64,000 nucleotides of DNA from Nocardia shimofusensis NBRC 100134 (GCF_001613125.1 NZ_BDBT01000020.1:56887-120886), one strand, 5' to 3'. Counted from the stretch's first letter, positions 1 to 8,967 are shown. Program-made: numbers and translations. Notes: generated from the letters alone by a model not told the origin.

Positions 1-1
1 C

Positions 2-1294
2 GGCTTCGGCATGAACTTCATCCCGCTGTGGCTGACCGCGATCAACTCGCTCAAGTGGATTCCGGACGTGCAGTCGCTGGTCACCGGCAATTTCGATCAG
101 CAGTGGCTGACCGACCGGATGGACTCGCCGCTGACCTACATGGACGTGTTCCTCAACGCCTACAGCCAGACCCGCGTCGAGGATCTGGACCCGCGGGTGC
201 GCAGCCTGCTCTCGGCCGACAGCCCCGAACGCGCCGCGTGGCTGGGCGATCCGAGCCGGATCACCATCCCGACCTTCGTGGTCGGCGGCTGGCACGATCT
301 GTTCACCTACTCGCAGTCCCAGATCTACAACCAGATCGCGGTCGCGCCCGGCCAGAAGCAATTGCTGATGGGCAACACCTACCACCTGAACTCCGGCGCC
401 GAGTCGGGCAAGCCCGGCCTGCCGCCGCGGCTGGACGTGCTGCAGCGCGCGTGGTTCGACCGCTGGCTCAAGGACATCGACAACGGCATCGATCGCTACG
501 GCCCGGTGACGCTGCGCGAGCAGGGTGGCGGCTGGATCACCCGCGCGGGCTTCGGTGACTCCGCGCCCGTCCAGGAGGCCGCCGAGCACCGGCGGATGTA
601 CCTGTCGGGCACGCCGAGCGGCACCGCGCACAGCGTGTACGACGGCTCGCTGCTGGCGAGCGAGGACGGCAGCACCCAGCGGCTCACCGTCGCTCCGGGT
701 CTCACCGGCCTGTGCTCCAACGACGCCGGACAGGCCACGGCGGGCGTGCTCGCCGCGATCGACGCCTGCGGCGCGGACGCGCGCATCCACGAGACCAACG
801 GGCTGACCTTCACCAGCGCGCCGGTGGCGGAGGCGACGGAGATCTCCGGTCCGGTGGCGATCCGGCTGAACACCGTGCACGACGCGGTCGACGGCTACTG
901 GTCGGTGACGATCAACGACGTCGCCCCGGACGGTCGCTCCACGGTGTTGTCCTCGGGGCAGCTGGCGGCCTCGCTGAGCGAGATCGACGAATCGCGCAGC
1001 AGCCGCTCGGCCAACGGCGACTACACCGATCCGCGGCCGGTCGCCTCGCTGGAGAACCGGAAGCTGGTGACGCCGGGCGAGGCGGTCACCCTCGACATCG
1101 CGCTGCCCGCGACCCATGCGGTGCTGAAGCCGGGACACCGGCTGCGCGTGGACGTGTTCGCGGGCAATTTCCCCAAGGGTCTGCCGATCCTGACGATGCT
1201 GGCCGACACCGGTCTCAAACCGCAGCATCTGCAGCTGGATCCGAACCGGCCGAGCTTCGTCAACGTCCCGGTACGGGGCAACCCCGGCTGGTGA
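2..1294 (+). CDS. CocE/NonD family hydrolase, C-terminal part (5' truncated by window edge)
   Basis: The reading frame is open from base 2, so the true start lies upstream of the window. The visible part is the end of an alpha/beta hydrolase of the CocE/NonD (X-Pro dipeptidyl-peptidase S15-like) family, followed by the usual jelly-roll domain. GGWHDLF near residue 95 of the visible part carries the expected catalytic Asp. MGNTYHLNSG near residue 125 carries the expected catalytic His. The nucleophile Ser would be in the missing part. The C-terminal half (ISGPVAIRLN, LKPGHRLRVDV) matches the beta-sandwich of the family. Members hydrolyse esters or amides and are often secreted in actinobacteria, but the substrate cannot be predicted. 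A strong palindrome follows the stop codon. Confidence 0.85.
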   Translation, partial: GFGMNFIPLWLTAINSLKWIPDVQSLVTGNFDQQWLTDRMDSPLTYMDVFLNAYSQTRVEDLDPRVRSLLSADSPERAAWLGDPSRITIPTFVVGGWHDLFTYSQSQIYNQIAVAPGQKQLLMGNTYHLNSGAESGKPGLPPRLDVLQRAWFDRWLKDIDNGIDRYGPVTLREQGGGWITRAGFGDSAPVQEAAEHRRMYLSGTPSGTAHSVYDGSLLASEDGSTQRLTVAPGLTGLCSNDAGQATAGVLAAIDACGADARIHETNGLTFTSAPVAEATEISGPVAIRLNTVHDAVDGYWSVTINDVAPDGRSTVLSSGQLAASLSEIDESRSSRSANGDYTDPRPVASLENRKLVTPGEAVTLDIALPATHAVLKPGHRLRVDVFAGNFPKGLPILTMLADTGLKPQHLQLDPNRPSFVNVPVRGNPGW

Positions 1295-1299
1295 TCGGA

Positions 1300-1335
1300 T
1301 GTTCGCCAGGCGTGTCATGACACGCCTGGCGAACA
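1300..1335. terminator. Perfect 36-bp palindrome, probable terminator
   Basis: Bases 1300-1317 are the exact reverse complement of 1318-1335, with no spacer. The palindrome starts 5 bases after the hydrolase stop codon. It has no T-run, as is common for actinobacterial hairpin terminators. It separates the hydrolase from senX3. Confidence 0.65.
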
Positions 1336-1437
1336 ATGCGTTAACACCCGGCCAACGCGGCTGAAATCGCCTGTGACCTGCGTGGAACTTCACGAACCCG
1401 GCGTTGTCCTCGGCGTCGGCGACCGTACGATTCAAGT

Positions 1438-2673
1438 GTGAGTGTCGCGCAGTCCGTTGTTCTGGCAGTCCTCGCGGCTGTCGCTGGACTGGCCGTCGGT
1501 GGGCTGCTCGTGCCGTATGTCAACGCCCGGCTGGCGGCCCGCAGGCAGGTCGACACCGGGCTGACCATGTCGCAGGTGCTCGACCTGATCGTGCTCGCCT
1601 CCGAGAGCGGCATCGCCGTCGTCGACCGCTACCGCGACGTGGTGCTGGTGAACCCGCGCGCCGAGGAACTCGGGCTGGTCCGCAACCGGTTGCTCGACGA
1701 GCGCGCCTGGGCGGCGGTGGAGAAGGTGCTCGCCACCGGCGAGTCCGCGGAGTTCGACCTCACCGCCAAGAACCCGCTGCCCGGCCGCAGCCGCATCGCC
1801 GTGCGCGGCGTCGCCCGGCCTCTGTCGCAGGAGGAGACCGGCTTCACCGTCCTGTTCGCCGACGACGACTCCGAGCAGGCCCGCATGGAGGCCACCCGGC
1901 GGGACTTCGTCGCCAATGTCAGCCACGAGCTCAAGACCCCGGTCGGAGCGATGAGCCTGCTGGCCGAGGCGATGCTGGAGTCGGCCGACGATCCCGAGGC
2001 GGTCCGGCACTTCGGCAAACGAGTGCTCGGCGAATCCCGCAGGCTCGGCAAGATGGTCACCGAGCTGATCGCGCTGTCGCGATTGCAGGGCGCGGAGAAG
2101 CTGCCCGAGCTCGAGGTCGTCGATGTCGACACCGTCGTCATGCAGGCCGTGGATCGTTCCCGCACCGCCGCCGAGGCCGCGGGTATCACCGTCAGTACCG
2201 ACCGGCCCAGCGGGCTGGAAGTGCTCGGCGACGAGACGCTGCTGGTCACCGCGCTGTCCAATCTGGTCGAGAACGCGATCGCCTACTCACCCAGCGGCTC
2301 GCACGTCTCGGTGAGCCGGGCGCTGCGCGGGCAGTATGTGGCCATGTCGGTCACCGACCGCGGCATCGGCATCGCCAAAGAAGACCAGGAAAGAGTGTTC
2401 GAACGGTTCTTCCGCTCCGACAAGGCGCGCTCGCGCTCGACCGGCGGCACGGGTCTCGGCCTGGCCATCGTCAAGCACGTCGCGGCCAACCACAACGGCG
2501 AGATCGCCCTGTGGAGCAAGTTGGGCACCGGTTCGACGTTCACCCTGCGCATACCCGCTCATCTCGAAGCCGGCCTCGACGAGGAATCCGACGGCGCCGA
2601 GACGAGTACGAAGGAAAACGCGCCGCGTCCGCAGGGACCGGGCAGACCGAATGGTGTGGAGGCACGCAGATGA
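1438..2673 (+). CDS. senX3: Two-component sensor histidine kinase SenX3
   Basis: SenX3 is the membrane sensor kinase that phosphorylates RegX3 when phosphate is scarce, in concert with the Pst transporter and PhoU in mycobacteria. One hydrophobic segment lies at residues 5-27, and no large extracellular domain follows. A PAS-like region at about 45-150 precedes the dimerisation/H-box (NVSHELKTP) with phosphoacceptor His163. The ATPase domain has the N-box (LVENAIAYSP, near 275), the G1 box (DRGIGIAKED, near 306) and the G2 box (GGTGLGLAIV, near 335). The start is GTG. The stop overlaps the regX3 start as ATGA, so the two are translationally coupled. Length (411 aa) and the downstream gene order both match mycobacterial senX3. 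Confidence 0.95.
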   Translation: MSVAQSVVLAVLAAVAGLAVGGLLVPYVNARLAARRQVDTGLTMSQVLDLIVLASESGIAVVDRYRDVVLVNPRAEELGLVRNRLLDERAWAAVEKVLATGESAEFDLTAKNPLPGRSRIAVRGVARPLSQEETGFTVLFADDDSEQARMEATRRDFVANVSHELKTPVGAMSLLAEAMLESADDPEAVRHFGKRVLGESRRLGKMVTELIALSRLQGAEKLPELEVVDVDTVVMQAVDRSRTAAEAAGITVSTDRPSGLEVLGDETLLVTALSNLVENAIAYSPSGSHVSVSRALRGQYVAMSVTDRGIGIAKEDQERVFERFFRSDKARSRSTGGTGLGLAIVKHVAANHNGEIALWSKLGTGSTFTLRIPAHLEAGLDEESDGAETSTKENAPRPQGPGRPNGVEARR

Positions 2674-3359
2674 CGAGAGTTCTGATCGTCGAGGATGAGG
2701 AGTCGCTGGCCGACCCGCTCGCGTTCCTGCTGCGTAAGGAGGGATTCGAGGTCACCGTCGCCGGTGACGGTCCGTCCGCGCTGGCCGAATTCGACCGTTC
2801 CGGCGCCGATATCGTGCTGCTCGACCTCATGCTGCCCGGCATGAGCGGCACGGACGTGTGCAAGCAGCTGCGCACTCGCAGCGGCGTGCCGGTCATCATG
2901 GTGACCGCGCGTGACAGCGAGATCGACAAAGTCGTCGGGCTGGAACTGGGCGCCGACGACTACGTCACCAAGCCGTACTCCGCGCGCGAGCTCATCGCCC
3001 GCATCCGCGCGGTGCTGCGCCGCGGCGCGGGCGAGGATCTCGAGGGCAACGGCGAGAGCGGCGTGCTGGAGGCGGGCCCGGTGCGCATGGATGTCGACCG
3101 GCACACCGTGCTGGTCAACGGCAGCCCGGTCACGCTGCCGCTCAAGGAGTTCGACCTGCTGGAGTACCTGCTGCGCAACTCCGGCCGGGTGCTCACCCGC
3201 GGCCAGCTGATCGACCGGGTCTGGGGCGCGGACTACGTGGGCGACACCAAGACCCTCGACGTGCACGTCAAGCGCCTGCGCTCGAAGATCGAGGCCGACC
3301 CGGCCAAGCCGGAGCACCTGGTGACGGTGCGCGGTCTCGGCTACAAGCTCGAGGCCTGA
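2670..3359 (+). CDS. regX3: Response regulator RegX3 (OmpR/PhoB family)
   Basis: This 229-aa response regulator is the partner of SenX3 and controls phosphate-starvation genes. The receiver domain has the acidic pocket (VEDEE), phosphoacceptor Asp52 in LLDLMLPG and conserved Lys101 in VTKPYS. The C-terminal winged helix (about 135-229) includes LPLKEFDLLEYLLRN, the recognition region ending TLDVHVKRLRSKIE, and the GLGYKLE hairpin. The ATG overlaps the senX3 stop codon, which fixes the start. Confidence 0.95.
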   Translation: MTRVLIVEDEESLADPLAFLLRKEGFEVTVAGDGPSALAEFDRSGADIVLLDLMLPGMSGTDVCKQLRTRSGVPVIMVTARDSEIDKVVGLELGADDYVTKPYSARELIARIRAVLRRGAGEDLEGNGESGVLEAGPVRMDVDRHTVLVNGSPVTLPLKEFDLLEYLLRNSGRVLTRGQLIDRVWGADYVGDTKTLDVHVKRLRSKIEADPAKPEHLVTVRGLGYKLEA

Positions 3360-3375
3360 GCGCCCGGAAACCGGT

Positions 3376-3408
3376 CGGCCCCCGAACGCGGGAAGCATTC
3401 GAGGGCCG
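3376..3408. terminator. Putative bidirectional terminator after regX3
   Basis: Eleven-base arms at 3376-3386 and 3398-3408 pair with one mismatch around an 11-base loop. It lies between convergent genes (regX3 and the small secreted protein at 3474) and has no T-run. Confidence 0.45.
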
Positions 3409-3473
3409 TGTGGTGTTCAGTGGTGATGTTCGAGGGGCGGGGCCGCTCTCGGGGAGAGGCTGCCGGTTCCGGG

Positions 3474-3806
3474 TCAGGGCAGGTAGTACCAGGTGGGGCC
3501 GAGGCCCGGCAGATCGGTAAGGCGCAGGGTGATCCAGCCCAGGTCGTCTTCCTGCTGGCAGTCGTAGTACGGCACCGCGGCGCCGTCGCCGCGGCAGGCG
3601 ATCGTCCGGGAGACACCGTAGGGGCTCATGATGAGGTTCTTGCCCTGGGCCTTCGCCTCGAGCGCCGCGGGATCGAGCGCGTCGACGAAGGTGGCGGTGA
3701 CATCCGAGTACCGGGTGGGATCGGCGGCGGGTTCGGCGTGCGCGCCGCCTGCGGCGGCCAGCACCGTGCCCGCGGCGAGCGACGCGACGATCAGAGCTTT
3801 CCTCAT
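3474..3806 (-). CDS. Small secreted protein of unknown function
   Basis: A 110-aa protein with a clear Sec signal peptide: MRK, then a hydrophobic stretch, then an AHA-E cleavage site near residue 24. The mature part is about 85 residues, contains two cysteines (TIACRGD and YYDCQQ) that could form a disulfide, and ends in TWYYLP. I do not recognise a family. An in-frame ATG twelve codons upstream exists (3842), but starting at 3806 gives a standard signal peptide. The gene converges on regX3. Confidence 0.7.
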   Translation of the reverse strand: MRKALIVASLAAGTVLAAAGGAHAEPAADPTRYSDVTATFVDALDPAALEAKAQGKNLIMSPYGVSRTIACRGDGAAVPYYDCQQEDDLGWITLRLTDLPGLGPTWYYLP

Positions 3807-3959
3807 GACCCACAGACAACCACACGCCGGGCGGATTGCCACTCGGCGGGACGCGTTGTACGCGCGATGTTCAGGGCTTCTTCATCGAACTCGGGCCGAG
3901 CGAAACGCGCGGGGGAGGGCGGGGCCGCCGTGCGGCCGGACGGGTCGCCGCGCGGCGGG

Positions 3960-4820
3960 TCAGGACTGTTCGGCCGCGCGTGCGGCGTGCACGGTGGCCG
4001 GGTGCACGGCGACCAGGCCGAGGCCCTCGCGCCTGCGGCAGTGCCTGGCCAGTTCCTCGTAGGCGGGCGCGCCGAGCAGTTCGGTGAGCTCGGGGCCGTA
4101 GGACTGCCAGACCGGCCGCGTGCCGACGTGCGCGTCCGGTGATCCCGAGCAGTACCAGTCCAGATCCGCGCCGCCGGGGCCCCAGCCGCGCCGGTCGTAC
4201 TCGGTGACGACGGTCCGCAGGATCTGGACGCCGTCGGGCCGGTCCACCCACTCCTGGGTGCGTCGGATCGGCAACTGCCAGCACACATCCGGCTTCACCG
4301 TGTGTGGAGGCAGATCGCGGCGCAGCGCAATGGTGTGCAGCGCGCAGCCGACCCCGCCTTCGAATCCGGGGCGGTTGAGGAACACGCACGCGCCCTCGTA
4401 GCGGCGGGTACGCAGGGCAGGTTCGTCGTCGAGTTCGTCGAGTTCGAGATAGCCCTTCTTGGTGAGCTTGCCCTTGTCGTCACGAGCCTGGTCCATCAGC
4501 TGCCAGTCCTGCGGTGTGAGCATTTTCACAGCGTCGCGCAGACGTTGCTGGTCTTCCTTGTCGGAGAGGAAAGCGCCGTGCGAGCAACACCCGTCGTCGG
4601 GGCGATCGGCCAGGATGCCCTGGCAGGCGGGGGTGCCGAAGACACACGTCCAGCGCGACAGCAGCCAGGTCAGGTCCGCGACGATCAGGTGTTCTTCGTC
4701 CGCGGGGTCGAGGAATTCGATCCATTCGCGCGGAAAATCCAGATCCACCTCGGGGGCCGGGGTGATCTTGTCTGCTGGTCGGGGCCGGGTCGGGCTGTCG
4801 GCCGATGCGCCTACCGTCAC
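3960..4820 (-). CDS. Conserved cysteine-rich protein (Rv0495c-like)
   Basis: A conserved actinobacterial protein of unknown biochemical role, always next to the exopolyphosphatase gene; it corresponds by synteny and content to M. tuberculosis Rv0495c. About eight cysteines lie in clusters (near residues 59, 66, 78-79, 145, 159, 180 and 219), including DDGCCSHGAF and GVGCALH. This spacing suggests a metal or Fe-S site like those in YkgJ-type proteins; that is inference. The frame stays open upstream through the ppx gene, but GTG at 4820 gives the expected 286-aa length and leaves a 66-base divergent promoter region. No Shine-Dalgarno sequence is visible, so the mRNA may be leaderless. Confidence 0.8.
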   Translation of the reverse strand: MTVGASADSPTRPRPADKITPAPEVDLDFPREWIEFLDPADEEHLIVADLTWLLSRWTCVFGTPACQGILADRPDDGCCSHGAFLSDKEDQQRLRDAVKMLTPQDWQLMDQARDDKGKLTKKGYLELDELDDEPALRTRRYEGACVFLNRPGFEGGVGCALHTIALRRDLPPHTVKPDVCWQLPIRRTQEWVDRPDGVQILRTVVTEYDRRGWGPGGADLDWYCSGSPDAHVGTRPVWQSYGPELTELLGAPAYEELARHCRRREGLGLVAVHPATVHAARAAEQS

Positions 4821-4886
4821 GGTCTGTGACGCTAACAGTTCCCCTCGCCCGCACGTAACCGCTGGTCGACCCAGTAACGTATTCGT

Positions 4887-5912
4887 GTGCGCCTTGGGGT
4901 ACTCGACGTCGGAAGCAATACCGTCCACCTGCTCGTCGTGGACGCGCATCGCGGTGGCCACCCCATGCCGATGAGTTCGACTAAAGCCACTTTGCGGCTG
5001 TCGGAGAACATGGACGACGACGGTTGCCTGACCGAAGCCGGCGCCCAGCGGCTGATCTCGACGGTGGACGAATTCGCCAGCATCGCCGAGACCTCGCAAT
5101 GCGAAGAACTCATGCCGTTCGCGACCTCCGCGCTGCGCGACGCGACCAACTCCGAGGAAGTGCTCGAGCGGGTACGCACCGAGACCGGGGTGCGATTGCA
5201 GATCCTCAGCGGTGAGGACGAGGCGCGGCTGACCTTCCTCGCCGTGCGGCGCTGGTACGGCTGGAGCGCCGGCCGCATTCTCAACATCGATATCGGCGGC
5301 GGCTCGCTGGAACTGACCTCCGGCGGCGACGAGGACCCCGATGTGGCGCTGTCGCTGCAACTCGGCGCGGGCAGGCTGACCAGGCAGTGGCTGCGCGAGG
5401 ACCCGCCGGGCAAGCGCCGGATCGCGGTCCTGCGCGACTGGCTCGACGCCGAACTGGTCGTGCCGAGCAAACAGGTGATGGGCGCGGGCCTGCCCGACCT
5501 GGCCGTGGGCACCTCGAAAACCTTCCGATCGCTGGCCAGGCTGACCGGCGCGGCTCCATCGGGCGCGGGACCCAGGGTGCGACGTACACTGACCAGTTCA
5601 GGCCTGCGTCAGTTGATCGCGTTCATCTCCCGGATGACGGCGTCGGACCGGGCGGAATTGGAAGGCGTGAGTGCGGATCGGTCGCAACAGTTGGTAGCTG
5701 GGGCGCTGGTCGCGGAGGCGAGTATGCGGGCGTTGTCGCTGGACAGCATCGAAATCTGTCCCTGGGCGATGCGCGAAGGGCTGATCCTGCGCAAACTGGA
5801 TACCGATACCAACGGTGGCCCGGTGGTCGCGGTGCCCGGCGCGATGATCAACACGGTGCCACTGTCCGAGGGTGACGGCGCGAAATCGGGTCCGATCGAA
5901 ACGGTGTCGTAA
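4887..5912 (+). CDS. ppx: Exopolyphosphatase (Ppx/GppA family)
   Basis: The enzyme removes phosphate from polyphosphate ends; family members may also act on pppGpp. The ASKHA-fold N-terminus begins RLGVLDVGSNTVHLLVVD, the phosphate-1 motif. FATSALRDATN lies near residue 75-85, and the phosphate-2 motif NIDIGGGSLEL near residue 134. At 341 aa it is the short single-module form typical of the Rv0496 (Ppx1) group, without an HD domain. The GTG start is fixed by the conserved first residues. Its stop abuts the start of the next gene at 5913, and it lies close to senX3-regX3, consistent with a role in phosphate metabolism. Confidence 0.93.
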   Translation: MRLGVLDVGSNTVHLLVVDAHRGGHPMPMSSTKATLRLSENMDDDGCLTEAGAQRLISTVDEFASIAETSQCEELMPFATSALRDATNSEEVLERVRTETGVRLQILSGEDEARLTFLAVRRWYGWSAGRILNIDIGGGSLELTSGGDEDPDVALSLQLGAGRLTRQWLREDPPGKRRIAVLRDWLDAELVVPSKQVMGAGLPDLAVGTSKTFRSLARLTGAAPSGAGPRVRRTLTSSGLRQLIAFISRMTASDRAELEGVSADRSQQLVAGALVAEASMRALSLDSIEICPWAMREGLILRKLDTDTNGGPVVAVPGAMINTVPLSEGDGAKSGPIETVS

Positions 5913-7811
5913 ATGAGCGAGGATTCCAAGCAGTTGTCGGTGGCCGAACTGCTGGCGCGCAACGGCCAGCAGGGGTCGTCCTCCGGCGGCGGCAGGCGAA
6001 GGCGCGGTGGTCGCGGTATCTCGGTGGCCGAACTGACCGGCGACCTACCGGTGATCCGCGACGGCGGTGCGCACTCGGCCCCCGACGCGGAGGCGGCCCA
6101 CGAACCGGCCGAATCGCCCGGCGATTCGCCGATGTCGGGTCCGATCACCCGCTACGACCCGCTGGCCCCGGCCACCTCCGCGCCCCCGGCTCCCGCCGCC
6201 AGGCACGGCGTCCCCGGATCGGACGACGACCCGGCTGCCGCCCCCGCGCCGTCCACCGGCCGCAGCGGACGTAGGCGCAAGCTCGACCCCGACGACAACG
6301 CCACGGTCATCGTCGGGCGCCCGACCGCCGGGGTCGGCCCGGCCTCCTTCGCGGCCCCGCCGCAAGCCTTCGAGCCCCCGGCTCCGCCGAGCTTCGAGCC
6401 GCCGGCTCCACCGAGCTTCGAGCCCCCGGCTCCACCGAGCTTCGAGCCCGCGAACTCCCAGCCGCTGCCTGCGCCACGGGCTTTCGAGCCGCCTGCCCCG
6501 CCCGCGGCCCCCGCCCCGGTCCCGCTCGCGCCCCCGCCCCAGGCCGGTCCGACGCAGAGCGCCGACCGTCCCGGTCCCGACAGCGGCCGCCTCAGCCGTG
6601 CCGATCGCCGGCGCGCCGCCGAGGTCACCGAGATCTATCCCGCCCCCATCGCTCCCGCCGACGAGCCGAGCCCGCCCGCCACCGGCTGGGCGCCGCCACC
6701 GCCGGACTTCGGCCCCGCGCCGCGGCCGCTGTCGCCGATGCCGCCGCGCCCCGGTCCGGATGCGCGGGCACCCGAGCCCCCCGCGCGGGGGCGCGGCGGC
6801 CTGCCCGCCTGGTCGGCCCGCAGGCGTAATTCGGCCGCCCCGCCCGGACCACCCGCGCCCGCCGGACCTCCCGGATCGCCTGTGCCGCACGGGGCTCCGG
6901 CGCCGGAATCCGGCGCCATCCCCACCCAGGCGTGGAGTCTGGCCAGCCAGGACCAGCAACTGCTCTCCGGTCAGACCGTCGCGGGCGACCTGCTGCGCGA
7001 CGGCGCCGAGCGGGCCGACGCGGCCCGCCGGGCCGGCCGCGAGCAGCGGCGATCGGCACCCGCGTTCGGCCCTCCGCCCCCCGGATTCGGCGGTCCGCCC
7101 TCGTTCGAGAAGGACCGGCGCGGACGCGACGACTACCCCGGCGAGGACTTCGAGCAGGGCTCCTTCGGTGAGGACTACCCCGACGAGGACTACCCCGGCG
7201 AGGACTTCGAGCAGAACTCCTTCGACGAGGACTACGACCGCGAGTTCGACGACGGGGAATTCTTCGACACCGGCGAGCATCGTCCCGGCCCGTACGGCTA
7301 CGACGAGGACTACACCGGCGAGGACCTCGAGCCGATCGACTACGACGACGAGCCGCCCGCGAAGGGCAAGCGGTCGATCTCGGGCCTGGCCTCGCGGGTC
7401 AAGTCGGTCAAGCCCGCCCGGCTCACCGGCGTCAAAGGGCTGAGCGGGGCCGCCGCCCTGGTCGGCGCCAAGCGGGCGGGCGGCGAGAACCCGAAGGGCA
7501 AGCGGCGCGGCGAACCAGCCGCTGCGCAACGCGATCCCGAGGCCGAAGCCAATCGCAGGCAGTGGATGATCCTCGGCGCGCAGAGCACGGGTGCGGCGAT
7601 CGCGGGCATGCTGATGTTCAAGGGATTCGAGCGGATGTGGGAGATGCTGCCCTGGGTCGCGCTGACCTTGGCCATGATCGTCATCCTCGGCCTGGTGGCG
7701 CTGGTGCGCATCCTGCGCCACACCGACGACATCCTGAGCACCGTCATCGCGGTCGTGGTCGGCATCTTCGTGACGCTCGGGCCGTTGGCATTCCTGCTCA
7801 GTACGAACTGA
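5913..7811 (+). CDS. Proline-rich and acidic membrane protein (Rv0497-like)
   Basis: A 632-aa protein of unknown function that starts one base after the ppx stop. The N-terminus has two SVAEL motifs (SVAELLARNG and SVAELTGDLP) around a basic RRRRGGRG patch, as in the mycobacterial neighbour of ppx. Residues 150-350 are proline-rich and probably disordered, including FEPPAPPS repeats. A strongly acidic stretch (about 410-485, with EDYPDEDYPGEDFEQ) is followed by a basic segment and two transmembrane helices at about 550-628. Topology suggests a large cytoplasmic tail anchored by a C-terminal hairpin. Most of the apparent length above the mycobacterial homologue comes from the repetitive region. 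Confidence 0.85.
   Translation: MSEDSKQLSVAELLARNGQQGSSSGGGRRRRGGRGISVAELTGDLPVIRDGGAHSAPDAEAAHEPAESPGDSPMSGPITRYDPLAPATSAPPAPAARHGVPGSDDDPAAAPAPSTGRSGRRRKLDPDDNATVIVGRPTAGVGPASFAAPPQAFEPPAPPSFEPPAPPSFEPPAPPSFEPANSQPLPAPRAFEPPAPPAAPAPVPLAPPPQAGPTQSADRPGPDSGRLSRADRRRAAEVTEIYPAPIAPADEPSPPATGWAPPPPDFGPAPRPLSPMPPRPGPDARAPEPPARGRGGLPAWSARRRNSAAPPGPPAPAGPPGSPVPHGAPAPESGAIPTQAWSLASQDQQLLSGQTVAGDLLRDGAERADAARRAGREQRRSAPAFGPPPPGFGGPPSFEKDRRGRDDYPGEDFEQGSFGEDYPDEDYPGEDFEQNSFDEDYDREFDDGEFFDTGEHRPGPYGYDEDYTGEDLEPIDYDDEPPAKGKRSISGLASRVKSVKPARLTGVKGLSGAAALVGAKRAGGENPKGKRRGEPAAAQRDPEAEANRRQWMILGAQSTGAAIAGMLMFKGFERMWEMLPWVALTLAMIVILGLVALVRILRHTDDILSTVIAVVVGIFVTLGPLAFLLSTN
6369..6452 (+). repeat. 24-bp in-frame tandem repeat encoding FEPPAPPS
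   Basis: Three near-identical 24-base units start at 6369, 6393 and 6417, with a partial fourth at 6441. Differences are mostly at third codon positions. The unit length is a multiple of three, so copy number can change without a frameshift. Confidence 0.85.
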
Positions 7812-7854
7812 ATTCGACACGAACCGATCCATTCGGAACCGATTCGGGAGAGCG

Positions 7855-8841
7855 GTGGTTGTGGGGCACGTGGGGCACACCGACCAGGCGGGGCAGGGCG
7901 ACCCCGGGACCGCCGCACCGCTCACCAGCGCACCGGCGGCAAGCGCGAATCTGCCCGCGCGCCGCGCGATCCGGGTGGGCCTGTCCACCGCCTCGGTCTA
8001 CCCGGAGAACACCGAGGCGGCGTTCCGCTACGCCGCCGAGCTGGGCTACGACGGCGTCGAGCTGATGGTGTGGGCCGAGACGGCCAGCCAGTCCGTCACG
8101 ACCGTGCGGAGCTACGCACGCCGCTACGGCGTGCCGGTGCTGGCGGTGCACGCGCCGTGCCTGCTGATCTCGCAGCGAGTGTGGGGCGCGGACCCGGTCG
8201 CCAAGCTGGAGCGCAGCGTGCACACCGCGGAGGCGCTCGGCGCCGATACCGTCGTGGTGCATCCGCCGTTCCGCTGGCAGCGCCGCTATGCCGAGGGGTT
8301 CGCCGAGCAGGTGGCCGCGCTCGAGGAGGCGAGCGAGGTGGTCGTGGCGGTGGAGAACATGTTCCCGATGCGTGCCGACACGCTGTTCGGTCGCGGGGAG
8401 AAGGCCGCCCAGCGGCTGGCCCGCCGGGGCGGACCCGGCTGGGGGCTGACCGCGTTCAGTCCCTCCTACGACCCCACCGACACCGGTTTCGAGCACTACA
8501 CGCTGGATCTGTCGCACACCGCCACCGCGGGCGCCGACGCGCTGGCGCTGGCCGCGCGGATGGGCCCGAACCTGGCGCACCTGCACCTGGCCGACGGCCG
8601 GGGCGCCGCCCACGATGAGCACCTGGTCCCCGGTGAGGGCTCCCAGCCGTGCACGCAGGTGTGCGCGCAGCTGGTGGCGGCGGGTTTCTCCGGGCACGCG
8701 GTCGCCGAGATCAACACCCAGAACGCGCGCGGGGCCTCCGCTCGCGCGGCCATGCTGGGCCGCACGCTCGCCTTCGCTCGCGAGCACCTCAACCGGTTGC
8801 CCGCGCCGAGCCCGTCCTCGGCCCGTGCCGGATCCACCTGA
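7855..8841 (+). CDS. Sugar phosphate isomerase/epimerase-type TIM barrel (Rv0498-like)
   Basis: A 328-aa AP endonuclease-2/xylose isomerase-like TIM-barrel protein. Barrel landmarks include VGLSTASVYPENTEAAF, GYDGVELMVW, TVVVHPPF, VAVENMFP and HLHLADGRG; the conserved Glu and His residues are the usual metal ligands. The reaction is unknown. It keeps the position of M. tuberculosis Rv0498 after the Rv0497 homologue. The GTG at 7855 gives a 40-residue low-complexity N-terminus, so a start nearer the barrel (around 7960) is possible. Confidence 0.85.
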   Translation: MVVGHVGHTDQAGQGDPGTAAPLTSAPAASANLPARRAIRVGLSTASVYPENTEAAFRYAAELGYDGVELMVWAETASQSVTTVRSYARRYGVPVLAVHAPCLLISQRVWGADPVAKLERSVHTAEALGADTVVVHPPFRWQRRYAEGFAEQVAALEEASEVVVAVENMFPMRADTLFGRGEKAAQRLARRGGPGWGLTAFSPSYDPTDTGFEHYTLDLSHTATAGADALALAARMGPNLAHLHLADGRGAAHDEHLVPGEGSQPCTQVCAQLVAAGFSGHAVAEINTQNARGASARAAMLGRTLAFAREHLNRLPAPSPSSARAGST

Positions 8842-8967
8842 CCGACCGGCTATTTCGGACACCCCCGACGCGATGTCTCGTATCTCGGTCCGCTAGCGTC
8901 CTTGTACGCTGTACGAACCCCCTGCGATCCCGGGGCCGGACCGCCGGGAGTGGACGAAGGAGTGCTC

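Noticed and set aside
1381..1397. Possible RegX3/PHO box in front of senX3 (GTGGAAC and CACGAAC)
   Set aside because: The half-sites are nine bases apart instead of the eleven expected for this regulator and match poorly.
1404..2669. Open frame continuous with regX3 covering senX3
   Set aside because: It encodes Arg-rich low-complexity sequence; the senX3 frame has all kinase motifs and regX3 starts at the ATGA overlap.
4821..5360. N-terminal extension of the cysteine-rich protein through ppx
   Set aside because: The extension overlaps most of a well-supported divergent gene and has no conserved motif; GTG at 4820 gives the expected length.
6045..7988. A 647-codon open frame on the minus strand opposite the Pro-rich gene
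   Set aside because: It is a shadow of the GC-rich, repeat-containing plus-strand gene; its product is a low-complexity Arg/Gly-rich chain with no motif, and the plus frame fits conserved Rv0497-like features.
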